This document shows, piece by piece, positions 32,700-45,800 of a stretch of 64,000 nt of DNA (its first letter is position 1; every line of letters starts with the position of its first letter). The notes below the pieces were generated by a model. That model was not told the DNA's origin. It was given only the letters and a program-made list of their open reading frames with translations, and searched no databases. The translations under genes were made by a program, and so were the position numbers. The stretch comes from Dacryopinax spathularia. Its lineage: Eukaryota > Basidiomycota > Dacrymycetes > Dacrymycetales > Dacrymycetaceae. The stretch is from NCBI GenBank assembly GCA_037974965.1, contig JBBPFI010000001.1, positions 496,001 to 560,000 of the forward strand. Reading direction: 5' to 3'.

Positions 32700-35600
32700 T
32701 TACAAAGGGTATAGAAATGGTAATGCGTTGCTAGATGTCCGTTCTTGCTCCGATCCGAGAATTTTGAGACGCTTTTCACCCTGGGAAGAAATGACCATGA
32801 CACGCGGTTGCATGAGAGAAGGAGAAACCGCCGGTTGCACCTCCTCGCGCTGCGACTCGAGATGCGGTTCGCTCGCGGCGCTCTGGGCGGACACCTTCTT
32901 GTTGTACTTCAGCAATAGCTTCTCCCACTGCTTCGTACTCCTGATCCTCGGCCGCTTCGCCGCTTTCGTCCGCGCCCAGTTCACCATCATAGTCGCTATC
33001 GGTGCCTTCAGCGTAGCAGCCAAATCCTCCGCCGTGACCTTCTTCGACTTCCCTCCAGCAGCACCCTGCTCCACCACCGTACTCGGCGCGACAAACGTCG
33101 CCGCTAGCTGCTCCCCAACAGCACGAGCATGATCGAACCACCTATAAGGCGTATACCTGCTTCCCCTTCTTATAGGCAGCCCGCGCTCCTTCGGCACAGG
33201 TATCTTGTACGCATGGAACTTCTCCCTATATTGTGGATAGTCGAACGGGGCCACTTTCTGCCTATTCCGGATATCGGCCTCCGTCAGCTCCCAGTGCACG
33301 AACCTGCGCGGGTAGTCCGACCTCGGCACAACGTGTGCGAAAGCGAGCGGGATGGGGAACCGGAGTTGGCGCATCCATGCGAGTATGTCCGGAAGGTCTG
33401 GATCCCTGTTCTTCCATACGATTCCGAAGCGGCGCTCGAGCTTCAGGATGCGGCGATAACGCGAGATCCAGATATGGCGTTTGCGCCAGTTGTGTCGCGT
33501 CCGTTGGGCCATGCCGATCTTCCGCCCGAAGAGGTCGAGGCAGGCATTGAAGAATCGCGCGTCAGGCAAAGGACGGCGACGGAATCGTTCGAGTGCTTGC
33601 GGATCCCACGAGATCTTCTCCGGAATCGCAGGTATCAACCTTCGTGGGGCCAGGCGACGAAGCGCCCTCCTTCCGCCGTAGCGAGCTAAACGGAATAGCC
33701 TGAGCCCCTGCCGCCGCGCTGCTATCCACCGGGTCCGGAGTTGGGCAAGCTCGACAGCTTGCTGGTGTAACGCAGTTCGACGTTCCTTAGTCACAGGCTT
33801 GAAGCCCCACCCTACCGCAAAGCCCTTATGCAACCCCATCTTTGTTGCATACGCGAGCCGTAAGCGATTGACTTGGCCGAGGCGGTATTTTCCTTCCTCC
33901 GCGTAGAGCTGCATCATCAAGGTGTACACTTCGATCCCCAAAAACCAGCCGTGCCGCGCTTCACCCCACGGACCGTTCGTCCAACTGGCACGTTCAGCTC
34001 GAAGAGCTAGTCTCCATACCCGCTCTGCCAGCCCAGTTCTCTTGGTTTTGACGCAGGCGTTCAAGAGCGTAGCGATTGTGGAAGGCCCAACCAAGACCGC
34101 GCGATGCAGCCCCCGAATGGCCACCTCGCTGGTCGTTTCACCCAAGCTAATGGATGGCAAGATGTGCGGCACGAGTTGGACGACCAGATCGGGCCGGCCA
34201 GTGGCAGTATAATGCGTGAGCATGGAATTGATCACGTGTTCATTGGCACCACCAACTTGTCCCAAGTCACTTTCCGGTATCGGAAGGTCGTTCTTAGGCT
34301 GCTGAGCTATCGCGTGAGACCAAGCGATGCGGGAAGCGAAGCCCTGCCGCTTGGGCTTTCGAGGATGCACTTTGTCGATGCCAGCGATAACCGACAGCAT
34401 TTGTTGGTCTTTCGCCGTTGCGAACCGCTGGAGAACTTCAGCGGCCGCATCGTTCTGTCGCAGTAGAGTAGCCGATCGCAGCAATATTCCGTAAGTTGCT
34501 TGATCGGGCTGAGCTGAAAACCAGGCCTGCTGCTTCATTTGTTGCAGGATACACGAGGCCATGGGCGATGAAAGACGATGTCTTAACGCATAGTGCAATA
34601 GTGCGTTGTAAGACCGAGTGTCGTACCAATGTAGCCCTGACGGGCCTTCCCCAAGCAATTTGATTCGGAGGATTTCTCGGCTCAAGGTGGCATGACAGAA
34701 CCGATATGCCGTGCGCACTTGAGCCATTTGCTCCCCCATTGCCTTCTTTTCTGGAGGCCATGGCGTCTTCGTCTTTGCAATCGCATACAGACTCTTCACC
34801 ACCAGGGAAATGCAGGAGAATGGCATGCCGCAGAGCATCCACGCCGTAGCCAAGGTGCCGCGAGCTTGATCGCCCTGTGGACTTGTGCGATGCTCATAAC
34901 CGTTGAGCTCCCAAGTGATGTTATTCATCATCCTGAACGTGTCGCTCGAGTGATCACCTTCAGGCAGTTCGGCGCATTCGCCAAGTTGCCCACGGAGTCG
35001 CTCATACAACGCCTTTGTCTGTTGTTCAACAATGCGGATCTCTTCGGGGTTGATGAACAAGCTACGCATGGCTTCTTTCGCTCCCGGAGCATCCATGATC
35101 GCACCGAATTCTTCGGGAGCTTGTTCCTGCTGATACCCGTGCTTATGCCTCCGGATATCGTACAGTAGAATAGCGAAAAGCAGTGCGGCAGTCGCGATCT
35201 CGCCTTGGAACAGGCAAGCATCGACAACCCGCTTGTACATGTCGTTCGTTCGTCTTTGTTTCGTTCGGCGGGCTTGCGCTAGAAGGGCGATGGCCATGCG
35301 TGTTGAAGCATCGAGACCTCTTCCAGGCGGAGGACGGGAAAGCTGGGACCATTGTTCTCGTTCGAGTCGGTACAGCTTACCGAGATGATCGCGTTCGGAT
35401 TTCTGCGCGGGTGCATCGTCCGTTTGTTGATCATCGCGCTGCGTCGCCCACGGTGCGGAAAAGGGGTTGGAGGGGTTCGCAGAGTCTCCACTGGCAGGGC
35501 CCGGAGGTGAGGATGTTAAGGGATCTTGAATGGGCGGACTATTGCAGGGGACGGAGAAGGGATTGGACGCGTTCGGTGCCTGATTTGCAGAAGTTGCAGA

Positions 35601-36476
35601 ATCCTGGAAGGAAGGGGAGATTGGAGGTGCAGGGAAGGCGTTGGACTTTGCAGATGGGGCTTCACCAAACACAGGCGAGAACACTGACGGGGGTTCCTGG
35701 GCTTGGCCGTTCCAAGGCACAGAAAAGGGATTGGCCGCCTTTGATGGGTCTCGAACACGGCGAGGAGCCCATATGGGAGTCAACGAGTCAGGACTCTCCG
35801 GAGGCGGTAGTGGCTTGGGTACGAAACCCTCAGAGACCCAAGCAAGTCGCTTGCGCCGCATTATCCGATCGCTCTCCGACCTCCCGACCTGACCAGGGAA
35901 GAGTTTGGGACAGAGCGCCTGCACCACAGCGTCGATCGTCTTCGTCTTGAAAAGATGTTCTTGTGCGGGCATGACCTCCCGAGCAAGTCTCGCCGCTTGG
36001 TGAATATTCTTCTGGTGCAGCAGGCCATGGACGAGCGTAGTGCTTGCCAGCCGCAGCGGGAAACGTCGCTCTTCCCCTGAGCTCTCCCTTTTGTCGTTTG
36101 CAGCACGGAGAGCGGAGAGAATGATGACGGCCTCGTCCATGTTGTTGTTCCTCAGACAGGACCGGATGACTCGAGCAGCGGTTCGGGACACGGCGGCTGG
36201 TGACAACGCGTGAGAAGCGGACAGAACAGCGATGAACTCTCGCAGGTCCGACTGTGGTGGTGGTTCTGCCGGTGGCAACACGATGTGCTCCGAAACTGCC
36301 CTCGCATGTCGGTTGCCGCTATGAAGGGAACCGGGAACGGTCAGTCGAGACGCGAGTGCTGCCGCCGTCGCGCTTGAGGAGCGAGCTGCATGACCCAGTC
36401 GGGCAGGACTACGACTGAGAACATGCAGCACGCTAAACATCGGTTTGGTACTGCGGACTACAGTCAGGCCCCGCAC
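32700..36476 (-). CDS. Large helical-repeat (PPR-like) mitochondrial protein
   Basis: A single exon encodes 1,258 residues. The start region (MFSVLHVLSRSPARLGHAAR from M13) looks like a mitochondrial presequence. Helical hairpins resembling pentatricopeptide repeats recur: TYGILLRSATLLRQNDAAAE, NEHVINSMLTHYTATGRPDL, TIATLLNACVKTKRTGLAER, VYTLMMQLYAEEGKYRLGQV and YKRVVDACLFQGEIATAALL. The residues from 960 on are very rich in Arg, Trp and Tyr (WRKRHIWISRYRRILKLERR) and end in a conserved-looking basic domain. PPR proteins bind organellar RNA and act in processing, stability or translation. I do not recognise the specific family member. The stop codon lies only 44 bp from the stop of the converging IF3 gene. 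A 655-bp spacer separates it from the divergent DUF2985 gene. Confidence 0.72.
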   Translation of the reverse strand: MRGLTVVRSTKPMFSVLHVLSRSPARLGHAARSSSATAAALASRLTVPGSLHSGNRHARAVSEHIVLPPAEPPPQSDLREFIAVLSASHALSPAAVSRTAARVIRSCLRNNNMDEAVIILSALRAANDKRESSGEERRFPLRLASTTLVHGLLHQKNIHQAARLAREVMPAQEHLFKTKTIDAVVQALCPKLFPGQVGRSESDRIMRRKRLAWVSEGFVPKPLPPPESPDSLTPIWAPRRVRDPSKAANPFSVPWNGQAQEPPSVFSPVFGEAPSAKSNAFPAPPISPSFQDSATSANQAPNASNPFSVPCNSPPIQDPLTSSPPGPASGDSANPSNPFSAPWATQRDDQQTDDAPAQKSERDHLGKLYRLEREQWSQLSRPPPGRGLDASTRMAIALLAQARRTKQRRTNDMYKRVVDACLFQGEIATAALLFAILLYDIRRHKHGYQQEQAPEEFGAIMDAPGAKEAMRSLFINPEEIRIVEQQTKALYERLRGQLGECAELPEGDHSSDTFRMMNNITWELNGYEHRTSPQGDQARGTLATAWMLCGMPFSCISLVVKSLYAIAKTKTPWPPEKKAMGEQMAQVRTAYRFCHATLSREILRIKLLGEGPSGLHWYDTRSYNALLHYALRHRLSSPMASCILQQMKQQAWFSAQPDQATYGILLRSATLLRQNDAAAEVLQRFATAKDQQMLSVIAGIDKVHPRKPKRQGFASRIAWSHAIAQQPKNDLPIPESDLGQVGGANEHVINSMLTHYTATGRPDLVVQLVPHILPSISLGETTSEVAIRGLHRAVLVGPSTIATLLNACVKTKRTGLAERVWRLALRAERASWTNGPWGEARHGWFLGIEVYTLMMQLYAEEGKYRLGQVNRLRLAYATKMGLHKGFAVGWGFKPVTKERRTALHQQAVELAQLRTRWIAARRQGLRLFRLARYGGRRALRRLAPRRLIPAIPEKISWDPQALERFRRRPLPDARFFNACLDLFGRKIGMAQRTRHNWRKRHIWISRYRRILKLERRFGIVWKNRDPDLPDILAWMRQLRFPIPLAFAHVVPRSDYPRRFVHWELTEADIRNRQKVAPFDYPQYREKFHAYKIPVPKERGLPIRRGSRYTPYRWFDHARAVGEQLAATFVAPSTVVEQGAAGGKSKKVTAEDLAATLKAPIATMMVNWARTKAAKRPRIRSTKQWEKLLLKYNKKVSAQSAASEPHLESQREEVQPAVSPSLMQPRVMVISSQGEKRLKILGSEQERTSSNALPFLYPL

Positions 36477-37131
36477 TATACATCTGTCTCAAGTTTGCTT
36501 ACATGGGGCTATATGGTCATGTCGAGCGATTATTGTGCGCTATGAACGGCGCTGGGTTGTCGTAGATGCAGTAGGGGACGAGGACGACCGTAAACGGAAG
36601 TCGGGAACTTCCGCTCATCATTAACACAGCCACTGAAAGTTCTCAGTAACTGCACCCAGCAATCGCCTGCAAACAGAAGTATGACCACAAGCATTTTCCT
36701 CTTCACTATGCTCGAAATATACGGAAACTCGCCAACTGGATCTACCTCTGATCATCTTACCTTGGGGCTCGACAACTGACTGACCACTCGACGAGCACCA
36801 ACCAGTGTACATCATATTTCCGCTCGGTCACGTGAAAATCCCGACGAGATGCCTCCCAAACTAACAAGAATAAAAGGTGTCAAACGGCCCGTTTGGTCAT
36901 CACAAGTAACAAACGTGAACCGTTTCTCAACGTCCCTTTTGCTGCGGTCAGAAGGAAAGCAGTGAATTGTCTGCTTCCGTTTACTGCGAGGAACGGCCCG
37001 AGCCCCACGCTGTCAGTGGCGAAAGAGATGGACCCCAACTCCCGGTCCTCGTCCCCGGCATAGCTCGCAGCACTCTCCGGAGCAGCAGCCAAGGGGCTTC
37101 CCCACAAACATCCTGCGCATTTACCATCAAC
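36477..37131. promoter_or_regulatory. Divergent upstream region, PPR-like / DUF2985
   Basis: This 655-bp spacer lies between divergent starts. It is less GC-rich than the flanking genes. Apart from promoter function I see nothing specific in it. Confidence 0.4.
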
Positions 37132-39447
37132 ATGCCACCAATCAGGATAAAGCGCTCTCAGGCGCTGTCTGTGGACACTCAAAATACCCCGTCGACCTCA
37201 CCACCAATCGTGGCGGTTGCAGGACCATCGGAACCGCCCTCCGCGACGAGCGACGCTCCTATCAACATGCAGTCAATGCCAGGCACTGCGAGCACACGAC
37301 GGACCCGGCCACGAAGTAGAACGATTGCGAGCATCTTCGCGTCCTCACCAACCCGTGAGCCAGGCGAGGGATACCTTCGTCGAATCACGAGCGGTCAAGA
37401 TGTACATCACATGTCTCGTTCGTCGAGAAACTATCAACAGCTGTCGGACGTCGCTCCCAACAGCGCGCCAGCACCGGGATCTCCGAGCTCTCGAGCTACT
37501 AGTGCAACTCAGTTTCTTTCGACGCCCGAGCAACAAGCTGTCTTCTCCAGCCCATCATCCCTTCCCGAAGATCCGCTCGAACACTTTCCTGCATCTGCCC
37601 CCGCAGCCATCTCTCCCCTATCGGCAACTAGGCCAAGATCAAGGGACAACTCGACAAGCTCGTTCGCACCACCCGTGAACTTTAAACTGCCACAAGGGGA
37701 ACGAGGTATCACAGATGAAGTGGTGCGTCGTACGAGCCTGGAGAGGGCCTCGATGGACCTACCGCCATCGGTGCGGAATGAACTGCGCGCAAGCTTCGAG
37801 AAGGCTCAACGACCAGTTCTACCTGAAGGAAGTCCTGTGCGTGAGCTGGAAGAGGAGCTAGAACAAGAAGAGGAGGAGCATCATCATGACGAAGTTGTCG
37901 AACATCTCGACGTGATAGGTGCGCCCCTTTTGCCATTTCAATTCACGCGGGTGGCCTCGCATCAACGAATTCATCCCGCGTCTTCGCGCCCGTCCGCCCT
38001 TGCTCCCCACCTTCGTCATAGCCTCGCGAGACCCCTACGGCATCCATCAACACGCTGTCTCTTTTCTTATTCCCTTATCCGCGTATCGCTGGCCATTTGC
38101 TAATGCTTGTCGATGCGCTCGCCAGACCCAGGCGTTTCGACGGTCTCTCACCTCGCAAACGCCGCCAACACGATCCTCATCCCCCCTATATTTGCATCTA
38201 CTCGCAAACCTGTCGTCACCCTGCCCGAGATCTCTCTACTACCTTCCAGTAGTCAAGCTCAGCTTTTGCCCGACCGCGATCAGCTGGATCAGGCCGAGAA
38301 GGGCGTCGTCATTGGCGTCGTGCCTGGCGGAGAGCGTAGACCGGAGGAGTACGATGAGCTCGATCTTCACGTCGAGCATGTCCTCCGAAAACGCGACAAG
38401 GCCAAGCGCGCTCTTAAAGGATTATGGGCGTTCCTGAAGACCCGTACGTCGGCTTATTCGCTTCCCGATTACCGGCACGTTCTGATCTATCCACAGCCAT
38501 GGGCCTGTTCACCGCCATATATGGCTTCCTCTGCGCCTTCTGGGGAGCTGCTATCGTCTTATTCCTCGTTCACTGGATCAACTTGCATAACGATTACTCT
38601 CAAAAATTATGGATCGAGATATCTTGCCAAGTCGAAAATGGGCTGTTTACTATCACCGGAGTGGGATTGATACCATGGAGAGCCATTGATACCTACCGTA
38701 TGCGGTGCCTCTTTGGTATATCTTGCAGCGATACTCAGGGTCTTCCAGGCATTGCTCGCATTACGCATTACAAGATTCTGTCTCGCAAAATACGAAAGCA
38801 ACGGGGCTTGAAGGACTTGCCCGATGAGAATGACCTGCCCGATCCCGCAACGGGCATATCGCCAGAGGAAGCGGTTTTGCCAGAGGCTCAACAAAAGGCT
38901 CTACGTTATCGTACGTTGATTGTTTCCTTCGACGCCATCAAGATTGCTCAAGTTGAATTTTGCAGAACAAGAAAAGTTCATGAAAAGTCAGACATGGTAT
39001 CGACCGCACGAGACGGAGACGCACCGCGCGTTCCCGATAACCACTGCACTCTGGATCTGCTTGCTCATTGATGGCAACTCGATCTTCCAATGTATGCTCT
39101 GCGGAACGATGTGGGGTCTGAACATGTACAACCGCCCGGCTTGGACGACTGGCTGCCTCGTCCCCGCCAGCTTCCTCTGCGGTATCGCCGCTGCCATCCT
39201 CATCTGGCGAGGCGGCCAAAGCACGAAGAAAGTCAAGGAGGTCGAGGACAAATTCAGGGATGCACTAGGCGTTCCTCCTGAGGACGCACAGTCACCCAAA
39301 AGGAGCTCGAGCTTGAAGCGAATTTTCTCCAAGGCGAGCGGCAAGTCGGGAGTAAGCGGAAACGTAGAGAGGCAGGAAGTGAAGGAGGAAGCGCGGGAAA
39401 CGGCTCAGGGAGTTCTGGAGCCGGGACCATCTACTCGGACAGCATAA
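37132..39447 (+). CDS. DUF2985-family multi-pass membrane protein
   Basis: Exons 37132-37918, 38126-38443, 38497-38697, 38749-38910 and 38966-39447 make 649 residues. The first 260 residues are Ser/Pro/Arg-rich and end in an acidic and His run (EQEEEEHHHDEV). A basic amphipathic segment follows, then TM1 (GFLCAFWGAAIVLFLVHWI). The family core runs LWIEISCQVENGLFTITGVG, LIPWRAIDTYRIARITHYKI and GLKDLPDENDLPDP. Further TM segments are TTALWICLLIDGNSIFQCML and LVPASFLCGIAAAILIW. This matches the fungal DUF2985 family, whose function is unknown. The tail after the last TM is basic and probably cytosolic. Introns lie at GTGCGC, GTACGT, GTATGC and GTACGT donors and all keep phase. Confidence 0.82.
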
Positions 39448-39827
39448 TATCTCATAGAATTTTGTTCGTCATGTTTTGGGATCTGTCGCTTATATACTGT
39501 ATCCTTAGCGCTGTAGATCTGCTTGCACGCCAAATTATGCCATATTATTATCTCGCATGAGACACAGGCAGATCAACTGCGGGGACCACGGTGTTTCAGC
39601 AAGTGATTATCACGTGCCCGGACGCATGGACGACCCCTTCGTCCGGGACGCGGGCGACATCATACCGTCGTCCGCTCGGTAGGGGTTTCGACCTCACACC
39701 CCGACTCAACATCCTCAAACAACCAATACCGCATTGACGGTCGTCCCGTCCCCTTATACGAATGACTATACTTGCTTAACTGTCTTTGTAATCCTACAGA
39801 ATCGAGCGCCGTCTGCGTTCAATCGAC
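39448..39827. promoter_or_regulatory. Spacer before the BLTP2/FMP27 gene
   Basis: This 380-bp spacer holds the 3' end of the DUF2985 gene and the promoter of the lipid-transfer gene. I see no other feature. Confidence 0.4.
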
Positions 39828-42800
39828 ATGAACGGCCTACTCACCGCCGGCGTCGTAATCCTTTTCACCACCCTCATCCTCGTTGTCGTCCGGTACGGAT
39901 CGCCCATCGTCCTCCGAAGTATATTCCCACAACTTCAAGTCTCCTCTGTCTCTCCACGCTCCGTTCGAGGTCTCAAGTGGGATGGAGGAGTGTTCGGCCT
40001 GTCCGTTGAGCGGATTGGGTTTGGCTTGCATAGGCCGAGCGGAGAGCGAACGAGCTGGATCTCCATACAGGTGGAGAAGTTCGAGCTGAGGCTGCTGAAG
40101 CGCCGGCCGTCGAGCGGACGAAGCAAGCCGAGTACACCAAGAGTGTCCGTGGAGGCACCTTCAGGAGAACGCATCGACATTCAGAGCCCGAGGAACCTTG
40201 CGAGGCCATCTCCGCCAACCCCGCAACCAACGAGCCTGGTCAAACTACTCGACGCTGATGAGGAGTATGCGCCACCACTGGCTCTTCTCTCATGGTTTCT
40301 ACCACTATCTTATGTGCGGTCCATCGACCGCTTCCTACGACCGTTCTTCCGAGTCCTGCTCACGCATGCTCTGCGCACGCTCTTTCGCGCCCTGCCCAGC
40401 GTCACCCAGCTGATCCAATTCGAGATGGACCTCTGCACCATAACTATTGAAGAGCTGGACGGAGCCGGCGCAACCATCTCCGATGTGAAAGTCAGCACAT
40501 CGATGGAGTTGCAGCAGATGGATGAGGTGGCGGAGGATGATCAGGATTGTCAGCAAGGGAGCGGAGCGGCGAGCGCTAATGGGGCGAATCGCCTGCGGGC
40601 AAGGATGCAGAGTGGGATGGCGAGGCTGTGGAACCGTGCTTGGGGAAACGCGAAGGGTCTTGCCAGCCTGAAGGTCTCAGTGGGGAACGTCAAGGCATTC
40701 TGCGGTGAGGGCGAGGACAGTCCCATCGCGAGATCCGCCTCAACAGCATCGATGATGGCCGCCATCCCAACCCCTTTCACTTCTACCACACAATCTTTTT
40801 CCGAGCTCAGCGCATCCACGACCGCGCCCTTCTTTCCAAGAAGAGTCTCCCGGCCGTCTAGCCCGGCGAGCACGTCCGTACCCCCAACGCCGCGCGAGGG
40901 CCCACCTCTACCCCGCACGCCCCTTTGCCTGCTCTTCCCGCCAGAGCTACTCTTCATCACACATGAAGAAACTATCGTCCGAATATCCATGCTCCTCGAA
41001 CCGCGCCGTGGGATCATCGGGGAGGGCTCGATCAGCATTGATGTGGACGTGCCCCCCGCATACATGTCGGTAGGAGCGCTGAAGAGGGTTGGAGACGCGC
41101 TCAAGAAAGACGCCGACGACGTTGACAAGGAGAGAGAAGAACTCTTGTCTCCTATGCTGTCACCCGAGCTTTCCCCGACAGACTCAGAGGATGGCCATAA
41201 ATGGGACTGGTCCACAGGACTGCGCAGTCCTATAACGCCGGGAGGCAGCATATCCAGGGGTTTCAAGAACTTCACGCAAGGTGCACGGAGGAGAGCGAAG
41301 TTGGCGCGACCAAAGTCCAAGAGGGTTGCATCTGTGAGCTTACCGCCAGTGGAGACCGGATGGTATACTGACTGCTGCGCATATAGCGGTTCGCCCAGCT
41401 CTTGAGTTACATGCATATCCGACTGCAAACAGTCGACATAGCTCTAGATCTGGAAGAGCAGTCGCATCCCGATGGCATGACGCTCTCTTTGAAGATATCG
41501 GAGCTACAGACCCGCGTGGAAATGAGCGATCCTACCAGAAGCGAATGGCACCGTGCCTGGCTCGGGAAGAAAGGCACCCGCGGTGATAATACCGACCCAG
41601 CCGCCGTCATCCTCTCCGTGTACGCCGAGTCGTTCGCCATCGATCGCGTATCTTCTTTCGGCATCCTGGACGGACCATCCAGTCTGTTTGAAGTGAGAGG
41701 CGTTGCTTTCGATCTTCTTACGACTGCCGTACCAGGCCTCCGTCCAGAATCTGCACCTTTTGCGCACGACGAGAATGCCGCCTTGGTCATTTCCAAAATT
41801 GTGGTCGAGAGCATCGACTTCCACGACGAGCTTGATGCCCTTCAACGTACGATCAAGCTTCTCGACAGACCGAAGAAGACGAATACGTCTTCCCAAAGAA
41901 CGTCAATACAACACATTCCGTGTGTGATAGCGGAAGTCGAAATTCGTACCGTTGGCGTATACCTCGGCATCTCTCCCACTACGGAGGCCGAACCTCGTCG
42001 TCTGTTCCTCAGCTTGCGCAACTCCGGAGTATCTATGCATGCGCAATCATCATACGTGGACGTCTGCCGAAGAGCAGGCCTATACAACCCGGGCAAAGCG
42101 TATTGGGGTGGAGAAGATGCGCGACGATTGGACAACGAGGGGTCTTATTCTCTGCGGTACAATTTCGACGTCATCGCTGCGGTCGAGCCGTTCACAGTCC
42201 AGCTCTGCTATACCGATAGCAATGATACGAAAGACACTCTGCACATCGAAGGCGATATCTTCAATATCGGCGGTGTGGAGGTGTCAGCTGTGGGTCATAC
42301 CCTCGGAACGAGTTCCTCGGTGGATGGCAATCACGAAAGCAAACTCGATATCTATTCGACCATGTCGGACGTACGTGCCAGTGTTGAGAGCATAGGTGTC
42401 GATATTTGGAAGGGCTCTGTTATTGAGGCCTTGCGTGGAGCCATAGAACGACAGCCACCACGGTCCGCATCCATACCTCGCTTATCCGGTGGTTCTGTCT
42501 TTGACAAACTTCCTGCTGGAGTCTGTCTGTATACGTCGATTGGGCGAATTGTCGTCCTAGTGGCTGGTGAAGATCCCACTATTGGGGAGGGATGTCATAT
42601 CTCGCGAGGGGTCGCGCTCAGCAGTGGCCTGATCCTGCAGTATTGCTTCTACCAAACGCTGCGCCATACAAACCGAACGAAGAGGCAGCTGAGCGTCAGC
42701 CTTGCACGCCAGCAGCTCTCTCTTCCGGAAGACCTGAGAACACAAGCTGCCGCCGTTGCCAACGATCTGGACTTTCCCGATGAACTGGCAGCGCTATGCA

Positions 42801-45800
42801 GTGTTTCGCTCTGGGACACAAGTTTGCGGCCAATTGTCAACGCGGAGAGGGAATCCCCTATGTACAGGTCTTCGACACCGCCGCCTGACACGTTGCCGAA
42901 GCTAAAAGAGGCTGTCATCTGTTCCTTACCGCGTGCGACTATACGCATCCTCCTTCGTCGACGCCGTACCGTTGGGTCTCCGATGCGGAGCCACAGCGAT
43001 TCTTGCGACGTGATGGTAGAAGGACCAATGATTTCTCTGCATGCCAAACTTCTCAATATATTCTGCGCTTTGCTCGCCTGGAAGAACGTACCCATTCGCC
43101 GTAACGGTTCAACGATACACAAACCTAAATCAAACCGCCTCGTTACCAACAAGATCGATGTATCGGTGCGAGCAAGCATTGAGGTGCTCGACATAGCGTG
43201 TCATCTACACTCAAAGGACCGTCTGTATTTCCGCATTGGACGGCTTGCGCCAGAATGGAGGAGCGGTGTGGCCAATATCAAATGGGCCAGTCTCTATGCA
43301 TGGGTCCCCAGTCCCGAGGTAGAAGGAAGATGGGAAGAGTTCCTCCGGTTGCGCGACTGGAGTCTGTCGATAGCTCCCGCCACGGAAGTCAGAAATGCAT
43401 CCTTCGACGTTTCAGGCAAGGGAGCCAGGATCCATATTCCCTACAAATACGTCGTCTATGAACTCACCCAAGGTATCACGGTCGGTGTCAAAGCGATCGT
43501 CCATCTACTTCATTGTATCAAGGTAGGGACCTTCGATGAACCGCCAATGCCGCACGCCAAACCCGCAAGAAAGGTCCCGGACATCCGGATCCGCATCGAG
43601 ACGCTGGCAATGGAGGCCGTAGACGCACCCTTCGAGTCCCGGCTCAATCTGATTTGGAGAACCGGCTACAAGGAGCAATTGGCGCGTCTCGAACGGGAAC
43701 TGGCCTTCGAGGCCAAGGTGCAAGCTGTGAATGGCTTTGTTGAAGAAAGACCAGGCAGCCGCGCGTCTACCGCAGCCTCCAGCGTAGGCTACAAGTTTTC
43801 AGGACAACACAGCGTCTCCACCGAGGAGGCCTACAATCGCCTACTCATGTACAACTCACAAGCCTGGATAAGGAGGCACAAGTACACCAAGTCTGAGCGC
43901 GATAGGAGAGAAGACGGTGTGTACAAGTCAATACACGGAACACCATTTCACTTCGGCCCGTTCCACCTGCCCATATCGATCCACACGCCGGATAAAGCAG
44001 CGCCGCTTCTACGTATAATCTTCAATGGCCTGTCCTTGTCTTTGTCGGAGCCCTCGTTCCAGCCCGACGCACTGCCGCAATTCTTACACGATCTTGGCCG
44101 TGGAATCCCCCTCGATACAGAATATACTTTGTTGGTCCCCATGAGTGTACGATGGACCATGAAAGACGCGAAGGTGACATTGCGCGACTACCCCTTGCCC
44201 ATATTCCATCTTCCGGGTCACTCAGGCAAGAGCGAGCCGTGCTGGTCTCTCACCTCGAATTTTGTGGTCGCCGAACAAGTGGGGCCACCTTCCAGCATCG
44301 CTTGGGTGAAAACCGAGGTGGTGCCCAGCGACACCGGTTTGTCTGGAACCCCTGGGCTCTGGTTCACAATACCGAAGACATGCATGCCCATCAAGACCTT
44401 CGCAGAGCCTCAAGTGCACATAAATTCCACCGCCGTCACCGAATTCGCTTGGGGTGTGTCATACAACCCAGCTATCCATGATGTGATGCGCGTCATCGAT
44501 GCGATCACAACCCCGCCTAGGGACCCTTCACCTACTCTGGGCTTCTGGGATAAGCTGCGGCTCGTCTTCCACTGGCGTATCAAGCTCGGATTCGCGAAGG
44601 GAGGCGTACACTTCCATATCAAAGGTTCTCGGGACCCATACCATGTCTCGGACATAGGTGCAGGCTTCGCTTTGTGCTGGCAAGGATCGCCAAGCATATC
44701 CGTGGGCTACAGCGAACAAGATCAGGAGCTCATACAAGTCTCAAGCGAACGAATGTCCCTGGTCATCCCGAATTTAACTCACTTGGACGCTCAAGAGCAA
44801 CCGGCACCGGAAGTAAGTGCACTCCCTCCAGGTGCTGATCATCCCAGAAGGTTCCGAAAGATCTGCGCAAAGTTCACCAATGGAGTACGCTGGGGCATAG
44901 GCTTTAAGTTCGAACGCACCTGTCGGCCCGATGAATGCAACAAGTGCAAGGGATCTATTTTCCAGAGGCAATGCCGTTTCTTCGAGTTCCGGCCACATTG
45001 GACCGTGCATCTGCGGGCTCCGCCTACAGGTGATCCGCCTGAAGGTGGTTGGCCAGACTCGTATGCTGGCTTTAGGAGCGACTTCATCCATATGAGCTTA
45101 TCGTTGACCTCTCCAACACGAACCACTGCTCTACATAACACCGCGCGAGCCAATGGAGCTGGGCTTGCTGGCTATAATAGCTTCCACCTTACGCCCAAAG
45201 GTTTTGCCCATTTCTGGTCATGGTGGCGGTATGTAAGCTCATGCAGGCTCCCAATGATACTCACCCGTTCCTTCTTAGATTGTTTGATGGAACTATGTCA
45301 GTCCCTATTCGGCAAGGCAAGCTATTTCCATCGGTCAAACCGCCGTCGAAGAAATTTGGGAAGCACTTGGCTACCATCAAATATCGAGTATCACTGGCCC
45401 CTCTGGTGATATCTCACAATTACCGACAGGATTCGAGATCTCAGTGGGCTAAAGGCGAGACTGGTGCTGTCGGCATCAAAGCGATGATCGAACAATTCCA
45501 AGCCGATCTGCACCAACGCCTCCAAGAAGTCGTTACTTTCCACGATAAATTGCAGACAACAAAGCGACGAGCCCGCAAGCGGTTTTCGGCCGCTGATGTC
45601 AATCTCACAAATGTCGAAATGCGCACAATGGCAGCAGTGTTCCTCGAACCCGAAAAGACCATGGTAGTGGACGGCCTTGCTGATAGTGATTCTGAAGATG
45701 CGGAGAGTCATCTCAGCTTTGTGTGCGATGAAGTAGAGCCAGGCTGGTTCGACCTTGATGATTTCGTGGATGCGGACTGGTCCCCTTCAGACCAAAAGCC

